Positions 12,521 to 23,606 of a stretch of DNA of 64,000 nucleotides are shown one piece after another (within the stretch, counting starts at the first letter, position 1; each line of letters opens with the position of its first letter). The notes under the pieces are model-generated. The model did no database searches, was not told where the DNA came from, and was given only the letters and a program-made list of their open reading frames with translations. This stretch comes from Hydractinia symbiolongicarpus (lineage: Eukaryota > Cnidaria > Hydrozoa > Anthoathecata > Hydractiniidae). The stretch lies in NCBI RefSeq assembly GCF_029227915.1, contig NC_079887.1, positions 12,152,001 through 12,216,000 of the forward strand. The letters are read 5' to 3'. The position numbers and the translations under genes were made by a program.

Positions 12521-13971
12521 TTGTTTATTTGTTTAGTTTTTGGTTGTTTGTTTGTTGTTTTATTTTAATCTTTATTCTTTGTTGTATTGTTAGGTTTATT
12601 ACTATGCTGAATCACAAACCACGCATACGACTTTCCCTGATGGAAAAGAAATGATTGAATTCCCGAAGTATTTATTCTTTTATTGAATTAATAGCAAATT
12701 TCATTGGTAGTCTAGAAACCGTTTTTTAATTATCGGCTAAATATTTGCATAGATATTCAGTTTAGGTGCTTTAAAAGTTGACCGCTTAGCGGAGAAGACG
12801 AAAGAGAGGGTTAGACCGGGACTAAACCTTCTCTTTTGTCTTATTTTTTGACTGCTTGCAGCCAAAGTTGAAACAACTAACGCTATTTATTACGGGCGTA
12901 AATAATTTTGTTTCGTCCGGCCCTCCGTTTGTAATAACTTTTTTATTTAGTAAACAAATCGAAAATCGTTATACCGATGGAAGGACTGAAATTATCTTTC
13001 CAGATAAGACCGTGAAATGCATTGCGCCGAATGGTTGTGAAGAGACCGTGTTCGCTGATGGCACGATACAAAAAATCGACACTCAAGGTGTGCAAACAAT
13101 AACTTTTCCTAACGGACAAAAGGAAGTGCATACAACGAAATACAAGGTTAGTGAGCGTAGAAGCTTTCTGAAAATTTACTGTCAGCTGAGAACGAAAAAG
13201 TTACTTCATTTCGCACCTCCGGACAGGCTCGTTTGTTAAATTTTCGTTAGCCAACATTATTTGTCCCAACAAATATGTCCACATCCATGTCCACAAATAG
13301 TCTAAATTTAAATCTCGTGTCTTATTTCTTTCTCAACTTTATTCGTTTTGAAAATATGCCGTAAAACATCTATAAGGTCATAAAAATAACACTCATTTTT
13401 TTTCTTTTTTCTTTCAATCACTGTTGCATCCAAATTAGCGGACCAAAAATTTAAATGAGACACGCGATTAGAGATCAAACACTCGTGAAGCCGAAAACGA
13501 AAGTTTCATGACGTCATCTAATGTATTTTGAGACAGATCCCTTTTAAGAAGAGTTGGCAACCGAAATTTTTCCGAAAAAAATATTCAGAGATATTCGTTA
13601 ACGAAGTTTTTTTCTTTCGACCTGTGATTGTTTACAAGAAATTGAAAAGAGAATGTTTAATTACTCATTAGTTATTTAAAGTGAACTTGCGGAACTCTTG
13701 TTCAACATTTTTTTGGCATAAGAATGCCCCCATCATAATAAAGCAAAATAAATAATTCTCAAAGCATTTGTTTCTAATATGATGATATTTTTTCTCATGT
13801 CAGGGGGTTTTAGCGTGAAATATGGATTATGAATGTTTAAAAACAGAAAATGTCATGATTCTTTTCAACTTTCATTTTTGTTTTGTGAAAATATTTGTTA
13901 CAATAAGAATATAAAAGCAAATAAAACAATGCAGAAAAAGAAATAGCTGTCTATATTATAATACCCGTATA

Positions 13972-14003
<32 letters not shown>

Positions 14004-14478
14004 ACGCAAAATGGTAACTTATAGCTGCGCAGGTAGCGAGACGCACGCAATGCGGTATAAAAAGGACGGGCGAACCCGTGGATTTTTCCACGGGTTCGCC
14101 CGTCTTATTGTTCGTATTGTCTTCGAACGTCTTCAATTTTTCTAAAATACTGTCAATCTTCTTAACAAAATGATGATAATTCTCATCTCAAATTTGACTC
14201 GATAAAAACCTATACTCCGGTGTCCCTAAATCTATATTTATATCCATAAAGATATCTGAGTTGGAAAGTACATAAAGAGAAAAACAGTGTGGCTGCTGAA
14301 CTACCCAGCCTTTTTTTCCAATAAAAACATCCGTGTTTTTTTTTAGAGGAGGGAATATCCTAACGGGACTGTAAAAACCGTGTTTGGTGACGGCCGTCAA
14401 GAAACGAAATATTCGAATGGTAGACTGCGTGTGAAAGATAAAGATGGCAATCTATTGATAGACACGGGTGCTTCTTGA
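5665..14478 (+). CDS. CENPJ: Centromere protein J / CPAP (SAS-4), centriole assembly scaffold
   Basis: Fifteen phase-compatible exons: 5665-6324, about 6576-6612, 6888-6943, 7659-8014, 8221-8305, 8593-8734, 9374-9639, 9759-10121, 10904-11068, 11647-11789, 11859-12033, 12224-12364, 12594-12667, 12951-13146, 14347-14478, giving about 996 residues. The diagnostic parts are the [10 protein letters not shown] motif near residue 270 (tubulin-binding region of CPAP), a long coiled coil at about 535-710, and the C-terminal TCP10/G-box domain (about 817-996). The G-box is a ladder of beta-strand repeats of the type YPNGT, FPDGK, FADGT, FPNGQ, FGDGR, YSNGR and is the site that binds STIL/Ana2. The N-terminal third is acidic and low-complexity. 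Human CPAP is about 1340 residues, so this form is shorter at the N-terminus; an extra upstream exon cannot be excluded. The ATG at 5665 opens the long first exon. CPAP controls procentriole microtubule assembly and length. Confidence 0.9.
8060..8200 (+). repeat. TTTG-rich microsatellite in a CENPJ intron
   Basis: A long run of degenerate TTTG/TTGC units fills the intron between the exons ending at 8014 and starting at 8221. It creates several artificial Cys/Leu/Phe/Val or Lys/Gln/Asn open frames. Confidence 0.9.
10354..10495 (-). mobile_element. Helitron-like non-autonomous element, copy B
   Basis: On the minus strand it begins TCTATATTAAAATGCCCG and ends ccacgggctaacgaCTAG. A perfect hairpin cccgtgga / tccacggg with a 4-nt loop lies just before the end. 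The flanks are A before the start and T after the end. It is about 142 bp, non-coding, and lies in a CENPJ intron. Confidence 0.65.
11268..11413 (+). mobile_element. Degenerate Helitron-like copy with three internal tandem subunits
   Basis: Three imperfect units of roughly 40 bp (core cgcacatgaaatgcgacggg) are followed by a decayed 3' part ending CTAG before T at 11410-11413. The core matches the central part of copies at 13950 and 44413. The 5' end is not recognisable. Confidence 0.45.
12394..12520 (+). repeat. Compound CGGT / CTGT tetranucleotide microsatellite
   Basis: A CGGT block passes into a CTGT block through a few GGTT variants. It lies in the CENPJ intron after the exon ending at 12364 and produces a meaningless Ser/Val/Gly/Arg frame. 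Confidence 0.9.
12795..12842. repeat. Imperfect inverted repeat in a CENPJ intron
   Basis: The arms agaagacgaaagagaggg and ccttctcttttgtctt pair with a few mismatches around a short loop. A smaller palindrome, ccgcttagcgg, lies just before it at 12782-12792. Probably a remnant of a foldback element; no function is evident. Confidence 0.5.
13950..14104 (+). mobile_element. Helitron-like non-autonomous element, copy C, with extended hairpin
   Basis: It starts TCTATATTATAATACCCG and runs through the shared core. It ends in a perfect 18-bp stem (14065-14082 with 14087-14104, 4-nt loop). In the other copies the loop is followed by gctaacgaCTAG; here it is followed by the reverse complement of the element's own 3' part, so the normal end has been replaced. 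It lies in the last CENPJ intron. Confidence 0.6.
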
Positions 14479-16172
14479 CGACAAATTTTAAAATGTAAAT
14501 AAAACATAATGAATTAGTAAAATATAATTTATATTTGTATATAGTTTTGTTTCTGTCTATTGGCGTTTATATTAGCTTACTACGAGATCTCTTTCTATAA
14601 GTAGTCACAGACAAACCTTTGTATGTTGCTAAATTGATTGTTCTCCGAATGGTTGAGCGACATTTCGGTGGGTTGCAAATCTTGTAGCTAGCAACAATAG
14701 AAAACTACCTGCTAGAAATTTATAAATACTTTGCACACCATACCACTGGCATGTTCTCTTAGTTGCAAATCTGCTACATAACATTTAAATGGTCATGTGA
14801 CTAACTGAAAGTAGCTAGGCATAAATTTAGCTTCATAATTGAGGCGGTGATACATAATTTGAAACACAATTTAAAATAAAACTGCAACTCAGATACACAC
14901 CCGTCGACCGCATCTACATCCCAGCTTTTACATCAAGCATTCTCATTTTCTGTAAGTGCATATCTGCCTATCTTTAGCTGTAATATGATGACCAAGATTT
15001 TACTCTGCGAATTCCAACGTTGTTCCGTTATTTTATTTTTGACAGAATGTCATCAGAGAGTGAAGACAATTATGAACTCACTATTTGCTGTTTTTTTTAG
15101 CAACTCTTATAAACTCCAAAAAGCTGGAGGAAACCTTCAATGTGGATAAAAAATACCATAGGAGTCTTCTCATCTCTGCTTTTACATTTTGTGGCCTTGA
15201 CCTTTCCCAAAAATGCATCTACTCACTGATGAATTCTGCTTTTTATTTTCTAAATGTTTTTAAAACGTCAAACGGTTACTTATTTGTCACTAAACAAGTT
15301 CACAATTTATTGTACATACATTCAAAATAGAAAACAAAAAGCTGCTTTAGTGTAAAAACCGTGATAATCCAAAAATTTAATAAAAAGAGTTGAACTGGTT
15401 TGACTTTTTGAAGATCAAACAAAATTATAGCAATATGGTGTTCTCGGTGGTCCACATGCGATTCTTAACAAAATGACAAATTTTGAATAAATTAAAAATC
15501 AATATTCGGCGGCCAGTTCCAATCCTCCTTGCTTTAAGTGATACGAATATCCCTAAATTATCTGGTTTGCACTTTATTTAGAGGAAAATCCAACCTTAGA
15601 CGTATTAAATTAGAGGAAAAATAAAAATTAGTGAAGGGTATCGCAATAAAAATTAGAAAGAAAAAATTAAGGATACTTGGAAAAAAGGCTATTCGCACTA
15701 TTTAGAGGACGCATTAAACTAGAGAAATGACGGTAGTGATATGCAGTGTATAGTAGACTCCATAAACAAATTGCAAAAATAGAAAGACATACAAAATGCA
15801 TTTTTTCTTCGCACTTTCAAGTTTTATATTCTAACCATGATTATTTTTTTTATTTCTGGTAGCATTTTTATTAGCGTTCTCACAAACATTTATTAACTAC
15901 GCATTTTAGCATTAAAAATCTTTATGGGAAATTTCCTTCTTTAAACACTAATTATTTTTGACCTAATTGTCAATTGTAGCTAATAGCTACATGAATGTAC
16001 CCCAACCACATTTTTAACATATATGAATAAAAAACTCTTTATGAATAAAATGTTACCGTGGAGGTCCTATGTATGCGTGCATGCGGAACTTAAATATTTA
16101 TATTCAATGACATTTTAGAAGTCAGTTTGTTTGGTTTCAGATATAGAAAGAAATTAAAAGTTTACTGTGACG
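14479..16172. other. Intergenic spacer between CENPJ and the PAN/fibrinogen gene
   Basis: AT-rich, with a few short open frames but no domain, no paired splice sites and no recognised repeat. The promoter of the next gene should lie toward its right end; no clear core element was picked out. Confidence 0.5.
14498..14503 (+). terminator. Poly(A) signal AATAAA of CENPJ
   Basis: A canonical AATAAA lies 20 bp after the CENPJ stop codon. It would give a very short 3' UTR. Confidence 0.5.
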
Positions 16173-19100
16173 ATGAATATATCTAGCTGTATAAAACTAT
16201 CTTTCTGCATCATGATATACTTCACGGTGAACAGCACCACGCAACATATTAACCGCATGAGTCCTCTACACGGCTTCAGTAACATCAAAGTTGGCTGGGT
16301 TAGTTTCAAGAAATATTCACAGCGTCTTTTTAACATAACTTCATTCCATCAACAGGACGTTTCAAATGTTGGCCAATGTCAAAGATTGTGTCTCCTCAAT
16401 GAAAGATGCAAAAGCTTTAATTTATTACCAGGGTTAGGTAATTTTCAATGCCAGCTACTGAATACTACGTTTTATGGCAACCCTTGCAAAATGGAAAGGC
16501 ACATGACTGGAATGCATTATACCACATCTGTAAGTAGAAACATCCTTCAAGATATAAAAACACATTGAGAGAGACAAACTTCCACCTCTCTTGCTGACGG
16601 CTTGTTTTTTTTACAATGAAGTTCTCTGCTGCCTGAATTTATTTCCTGAGGGATAATTTTTTATTTTTTTTTTACATTTATGAAAATGTTACAACTCAAA
16701 TCATACAAACCGAATTCCGAATAAGAATAAAATGGAATAAAGTGGAAAAACTTAATATCACATTAATTGTGATAAACGATTTATTTCAAAATCATTATTA
16801 AAACTTAAAAGAGCAAATAAAAAATGTTGTAAAACTTAATATTTACAAAAACGATTCTTTATTTCATAATCAAGTCATTTTCTCAGAATATTCTTAAAAA
16901 TTGGTAAATTGATCCTTGATGATTTTTATAAAAGAATTACAAAAAAAGTGTGGAACAACTATTTGTGCAGCCAAATGGTAACAATGAAATGTCTTCTTCG
17001 ATACTTTTCGAGGGGAAGGCCTCCTCCCCTAGTTTAATGTTCACAAATTCTTTATAAAACCATATTGCTTGCATTTTACGTGAAAAAAAAAACTGTTTTC
17101 GACCGCGAATTTACTGGTTGGCAACACAAAAATTTTGCACAGTGGGCAGCCCTCGGCATAAAAAGGTCGATTTAATGTTGTGGATTATACTTATTACACA
17201 TGTATTCGTAAAAATGATGTAAATAAAAAACAATTATGTATTTGCGGCTTAAATTAAATAAAGTTTTCACAATTTCTTTGATTTAGAAAGGTTTTTTAAA
17301 AAATTGAGTTGCCATGAAGTTGATAGCAACAAAAGAATCGAAAACTTTTTTTAATTTAGCGTCCATAGATATATACATATATTTATATCGTCATAAACCC
17401 TATTCCGGTTTTTGATTTTTGCGCTTTAGCAGAAAATGCAGAGGAATGGAAACGAGTATTTACGTCAAAATGTTTGTTAATTTTTTTAAAACGGAATATA
17501 AAGAAGAAAAAATATTTTTCATTAGCTGAAATTGACAACACATTGTTAAAAGTTTAAAATCATTTTTATTTTGCTTTGAAAAATAATTATGCGATAATTG
17601 ATTAATGATACGAATCATTGACAATAGTTTCGCCATGTCAATTCTTTTTCTTGATGATAATAAATAAAATTTTATCGCATGGCCTGTTTTAAGCTAATCA
17701 AAAATGTGGAAAAAGCTTTATAAGGGATATTTTATTATTGCTTTAAAAGAAAACTGTAAAAATGTTGATGTAATTTTATTCAAGTATCGATATTTGACGT
17801 TACTGCTTGTTCTTCCAACAGCATTTATAGCTAATGTTTCCTCAACTATCACTGAAACGGAAACATATAAATCAGACAGACAAATGCATAACCTTGTCAT
17901 TTTTTTTCTTTCACAGAATCCATGCACACAGATTTACAACTTATGCCCGGATTACTCGCAGTGTATTCCAGATGAATCTTTAACGTCATATAGCTGTCAA
18001 AACAAGACTGGTATAGAGTGGCCTCATTTCTGTCCAACAACAGGAAGTAGCACGTGGATTTTACTTGAAGCAGCTATTCCAGCCCCGTTCTGTCATGCAT
18101 GCGACACAGAAAACATTCAAGGTAAAAAATTGATTCTTTTTTTGCTACTCCTCTACTCTTAAAATACACAAACACAAAGTTGTTCGTCATATAAGGAGAT
18201 TTTTATTAAAACAAAAGCCTTAAATTTTGCTAAAAAATGAGAATAAAATAAGAACGAACACAGACTCAAATCATACTTTTTAACCTAAGAACAACCTGAG
18301 CCTAAACTTTTCCATAAAACAACAAACAATCAGGGATACGAATTCTTGCGCTTTTTGTTCGCGATCGCTTCTTTTCTCACTTACAATAACTACAATAGAG
18401 TGCTCATGTTGAGGCGACCGTTCATTACTACAATTTTAAAGTTGCAACTGAAACAAAAAAACAACTAATTTCTTCATAAAAATAGCTATAAAAATATAAA
18501 AAATGCAAGAAATAAATTGAATAAATGAGACAAAACGAGGCTGAATTCTTAGTTTCTTTTCTTACTATAACAAACAAAATAAGAATTCATCGAAAGCTAT
18601 AGGTGTCAAGCAAACGCCGGCATATCTGCTCTTGTTATTGAGGGGAAAATAGTATCTCGGACGTCATTGGGCAGAAGAGGTAATACACGTAACAGACGAC
18701 CAATTGATGAGTAAAATTCTTGGTAGTTCAAGATGCCAGTGTTTCCAGTGAAAGATACAAAAGAGTTCATAATGGGACATGCGTGTCATGTTGCACATGC
18801 TCTATTTGGCATAATACACCAAGAACTTTATTGTCTCTTTTCTTCTCTCTAACTACCCACGCAACATAACAATGCGGAGCTTATCTGTGTTTGTTTGTTT
18901 ATTTATTGATTTGTTTGTTTTGCCAACCCATTTAAAATTAGGTGAATAAAAGGAATGAAGGTTAAAACGATAAAAACAAATGCGCTAAAAACTCGATAAA
19001 GAATCTAATCTTTAAACCTATTTCTACTTATCAGAGCAAAATTATAATTGGGATCCCGGAACTCCCACCGCTTCAGAGAGATAAATTTGAATCTTCTCCG

Positions 19101-22100
19101 GGTTAGAGTTGAGTAACAAGTCTTAAAATGATATTTAAATTTTATATATTTGCAATTCCGGAACTTGGAAAGTTCTGTAAAAATGCATTGCTTTATGTAA
19201 TTGAAAATAAGGTCAAGAGATAAACTTTGGTTATGTCAAGATATCATTAACAGTTTTAAGTTTTAAGTTTGTGAACTCTGCAAGATACTTAACCAAATTA
19301 TTACATTATCACATCATCAATAAGAAAGAAAGAAACACAAATGGGAATTTTTGAAGCTGAATATTCCTTAAGAATTAAAAAGAAACAAGGTTGTTTTAAC
19401 GGTGTATGTTTTACATTTTAAAAATTTTTTTTTTTTTTTTAATATTTGATGGGCTTTTTTAAAGCGCAATATTTAAAAAAATATTTATATGCTAATGATA
19501 AATTTGTATCTCGCGCAATATATCCTATTTTTCTCCTCATTTGGAAATTTTCAAAAATTCTGCTTGACTAGTAATTTCAAAAATATTTATTACAATACAC
19601 TAGGAACCATGTGCTTTACGAGGCTATTTTTATTTCGATTTGGCACAACTATACATACGCGAATTTGTTCTTTCCAAAGTAAACCGCCAAGCGACAAGTA
19701 GGCAAAAGTTTAAGCTATAGATAAATTGCCATGTGACGTTATTTGTTTACTTTTCAGTGGTAAGCTCTTTGGCTCTGGCAGGAAAAGAAGATGCTAGGAT
19801 TTAGTAAAGAGAGGTCTTTTCCTGTTAATTTCTTTTCATAGAAACATCCTTTTAATTATCGTTTTAAATCCTAACAATGCCTACGTGTGACGAAATGGAC
19901 TGATATTAACTTTGATTTACCTAACGCCCATCCCTTCTCCTGCCACGCAAATACCTGAGCCGAAATAGCTCACTGTTAAAAATGTAAACAAAGAAATTTA
20001 CCTATAAGAAAGAATAGTTAAGAGCATTAAACAAAATTTTGCTGCCTATAAAAAGGCATGTAACTAGTATCTACACGTATTGATTTTTACGCGTTGTGTC
20101 TCATCAAGAACAATCCGTTCGTTAGTGATTTCGCTAATTTATCATCTGTACTTTCTCTTCACAGGTTCATTTGTCATTTTAAGTAGGAAAAGCGATCAAA
20201 ATAAGGAAAATTTTAATCGTGGCTGGCAAGAATATAAAGAGGGGTTTGGCGGAGATGAATTTTATGTGGGGAACGAGTTAATTCACCAAGTAACAAAGTC
20301 ACATCAATGTGAATTACACATACACATGTCTGGATCAGAAGGCACCTACAAATTCTACTATGGTCATTTTCGGGTGGAAAGCGAAGCAAATTCGTACAGG
20401 ATAAAAATCGGTGAATTTCATTTGGTAGAAGGAGGTATGTTTTCCTTTTTCTTTTGCATTTTGTCTCTGAAACGTTTCTTCATGAACGTTTTTTAAACAT
20501 AGAAAATATGTTGTTGTGTATTTTTTGCTCGCACTTAAAATATCATTGTGGCTCATATAATCCTTAGAATTTTAAATCTCGCAGGATTGATTTTCGCGCG
20601 TGCTCTGCTTCAGACTTGAGAAAACAATTTCTTTCTTCATATTTCAACCAAATTTTATAAAGGGTGTTGATAATTTCGACGATACAGCTCTTTTGTGGTC
20701 TATCACATAGACTCAAGAACTGTGTCCGTTAGTCGAGCAGTGACGTGTTGTTACTTAAAAAGTGAAAGAAAAAATGTTCAAAAATTGATTATAATTTTAA
20801 CAGAAATAAGGTTTATAATGTAACTTTCTCGTTTTTATTTGATCCTTTTAGTGCAGCGCGTTTTTTAAGGCCTTCTTTTTTTAGTCAAAAAATAAGCAGC
20901 GTTCTATAACATGAGGACAAGACCTAATTCGTGTTTGGTACGTAAAGTAGGCTTATTTATCCCCTATCACTCTGCATGGAAACCTAGTTCTCAGGAGTAT
21001 TTTTGGTTGATTTTCCTCAGTATATGTCGAGACCCATCCTTTAAAGTGAACTAAGTAAAAGTATCCGCATTAACATTTCTAAAGTCAGACCTGCCTTCGG
21101 CTTTTAAGCCTTCAGGTGTAACTGAATTTGAGTTAATAACAAATTAAAAGAAAAGTTTGAACTGTGCCACATTTGTCTTGTATATATATGTAAGTAAAGT
21201 ATATGTATTCCATATACTTTTAGGGAATCTCCAGGATGATTTATCAAAATCCAATGGAAACACATTTAGCACCTTCGATTATGGTGACTCTAAAAGGTTC
21301 GCACAACAATACCAACGTGGTGGGTGGCATGTTAGTGAAGCTAGTCTTTTTAATGGATACTGGCGCTCGAAAACATATTTACAGAAAGATAAATATTTTA
21401 CTGTTGTTATTGCGAGATTAAAAAAGAAGGTGTAAGCGCTTAGAGAAGGCTGCTTCAGGTAATATTTGAGAATTCTTCATACAAGTAATATCAAATACAA
21501 AGTTAATAAGAAGCAACCTTTCTTAAAGATCTTTTACGTGACGTTTGACGCTCGCCACTTGTCATATTTAACATTATTTTTTTGTTAATTTATGGTTTTA
21601 TTAATTTTAAAAATTCAGCCAATCGTTAAGATATATATTATACAAAATTCAAAATTCCTAATTTTTTCGGTGTAAACTAGCCAAACCAGCTTTGTGCACA
21701 GCCAATGAATGTTCCTTGTAAACTGTCGTTTATTATGGATTCAGGATTGTCATGCTTAAAAATGTTATCTACAAGCACTAAACATGACATACTGTATTTA
21801 AAGTTTCTTTTCATAGAATAGTGACTGTTGTATTCTTAAGAATATTTACTTTGAAAGTGACGTGAACATATATCCCTTTTTTTTGGTATGTGGATATGTA
21901 ATGTATTATTTTGCCCGCACTGTATATATAGCAGAATTCGTTTTATTTACTTTAAGGAAAGAAATTTTAGCAGGAACCATTTTATGGAATTTAGCTAATT
22001 ATATTAAATATTTAACTGCGTACTTTAAAACCTTTGACTTGCAGCTGTTTCCTTTACCAGAAAATAGGTCTCCAATGTTATTTTCTTTTATGTTGCTGTT

Positions 22101-23606
22101 TTCCCTTATAATATACACATGCTGGCTAGGTATTTTTACTGTTAACTGAAATATAAAATGAGGAAGGGAGGTAGCTAAAGATTACAAGTAACATAGTATG
22201 TTAGCCAGGTTAATTCGAGATCATAAAACGAAAGTACCTTTTGGTCCCCGAAAAGTGATAAATATAAAAAACTGATTAACTCCATAAAAGCCATCCATCC
22301 CAATGGTAGCCTGGCGTTGTGGTTGCACATTCTGGTAATTTCGTGGACACCATCGTTCAAAACTACTGCAAGGATGGTTACGCATGTATAATGTTTTTGA
22401 TTGATTAGTTAGTGCAAGAACGTGGTAATTCTAAAAGTGACGAGTTCAGAATTTCGGAATTGGACACGGGTAGTAGTAACGGGAAGTGGCTACCTACCTA
22501 CCTACCTACCTACCTACCTACCTACCTACCTACCTACCTACCTACCTACCTACCTACCTACCTACCTACCTACCTACCTACCTACCTACCTACCTACCTA
22601 CCTACCTACCTACCTACCTACCTACCTACCTACCTACCTACCTACCTACCTACCTACCTACCTACCTACCTACCTACCTACCTACCTACCTACCTACCTA
22701 CCTACCTACCTACCTACCTACCTACCTACCTACCTACCTACCTACCTACCTACCTACCTACCTACCTACCTACCTACCTACCTACCTACCTACCTACCTA
22801 CCTACCTACCTACCTACCTACCTACCTACCTACCTACCTACCTACCTACCTACCTACCTACCTACCTACCTACCTACCTACCTACCTACCTACCTACCTA
22901 CCTACCTACCTACCTACCTACCTACCTACCTACCTACCTACCTACCTACCTACCTACCTACCTACCTACCTACCTACCTACCTACCTACCTACCTACCTA
23001 CCTACCTACCTACCTACCTACCTACCTACCTACCTACCTACCTACCTACCTACCTACCTACCTACCTACCTACCTACCTACCTACCTACCTACCTACCTA
23101 CCTACCTACCTACCTACCTACCTACCTACCCTGGGTTTGGTGGCATCGGACAAGATTTATAAAATCAAAAAAGTAGGGGTAGTAAAATGACACAAAAAGA
23201 AAGGCTAGAAACATTTGCAGTGTACGTATATTCAATCAAGAGGGTCTTCAGAGTGCAACTTTATAGATAGAGCCTCCACCAAATGTGAAAATAACGAAAA
23301 CAATTATCTTCTGATTACCCTATACATAACTTTTATGGTCCATTTTTGGAAAAATTGGTAAACGCAAAATTTTTGGAAAAAAAACTTTCGGCAAACACAA
23401 ATTTCGTTCAAAAATTTTCCTTCTTAATGTAATGTCTCCCTGCACAAAAGCTGAAAATAAAAGTTAACCTGCCACTCGGAAACTAGTTGATTTTCTTTCT
23501 ATTTGGTTTTAGCTTGATAGACAGTTATGTGACATATCCGAACCGACCAGGTTACATATCGGACTCGCCTCCTTCTGGAGACGAGGTTGATTGGAAAGAC
23601 ATTTAG
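16173..23606 (+). CDS. Secreted PAN / Cys-rich / fibrinogen-related domain protein
   Basis: Exons 16173-16529, 17917-18121, 20165-20434, 21224-21431 and a proposed terminal exon 23513-23606 join in phase (377 residues); reading on from 21431 instead stops at TAA 21435 (347 residues). The first ATG in the open frame begins a hydrophobic signal peptide of about 25 residues. Exon 1 holds a PAN/apple-like region ([16 protein letters not shown]). Exon 2 is Cys-rich with an EGF-like start ([14 protein letters not shown]). Exons 3-4 are a fibrinogen-related domain: [26 protein letters not shown], then [16 protein letters not shown]. The N-terminal subdomain of the fold (the part before the FNRGW motif, with its first disulphide) is not found, so the domain is shorter than the usual 200-plus residues. 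Such proteins in other animals act as extracellular matrix or lectin-like recognition proteins; the ligand is unknown. Confidence 0.75.
22491..23130 (+). repeat. Perfect (TACC)160 tetranucleotide repeat, 640 bp
   Basis: The block is 640 bp with no interruption or variant. It lies in the proposed last intron of the PAN/fibrinogen gene. All reading frames through it give Tyr-Leu-Pro-Thr repeats, which are not genes. The complementary unit, GGTA, is not a known animal telomere repeat. Confidence 0.97.

Noticed and set aside
12368-12654. Ser/Val/Gly/Arg-rich frames
   Set aside because: They come from the CGGT/CTGT microsatellite; the CENPJ exons on either side use proper splice sites.
18608-18720. 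A possible small exon in the 18.1-20.2 kb intron of the fibrinogen gene
   Set aside because: The reading shows no fibrinogen features and has no matching acceptor/donor phase for the flanking exons.
21862-22149. A 95-residue hydrophobic frame that could be a membrane protein
   Set aside because: No recognisable family and no neighbouring exon; lies in an AT-rich intron where such frames arise by chance.
22412-23190. Three long overlapping frames of Tyr-Leu-Pro-Thr repeats
   Set aside because: They are the three in-frame readings of a perfect TACC microsatellite; a 4-bp unit gives the same repeat in every frame.
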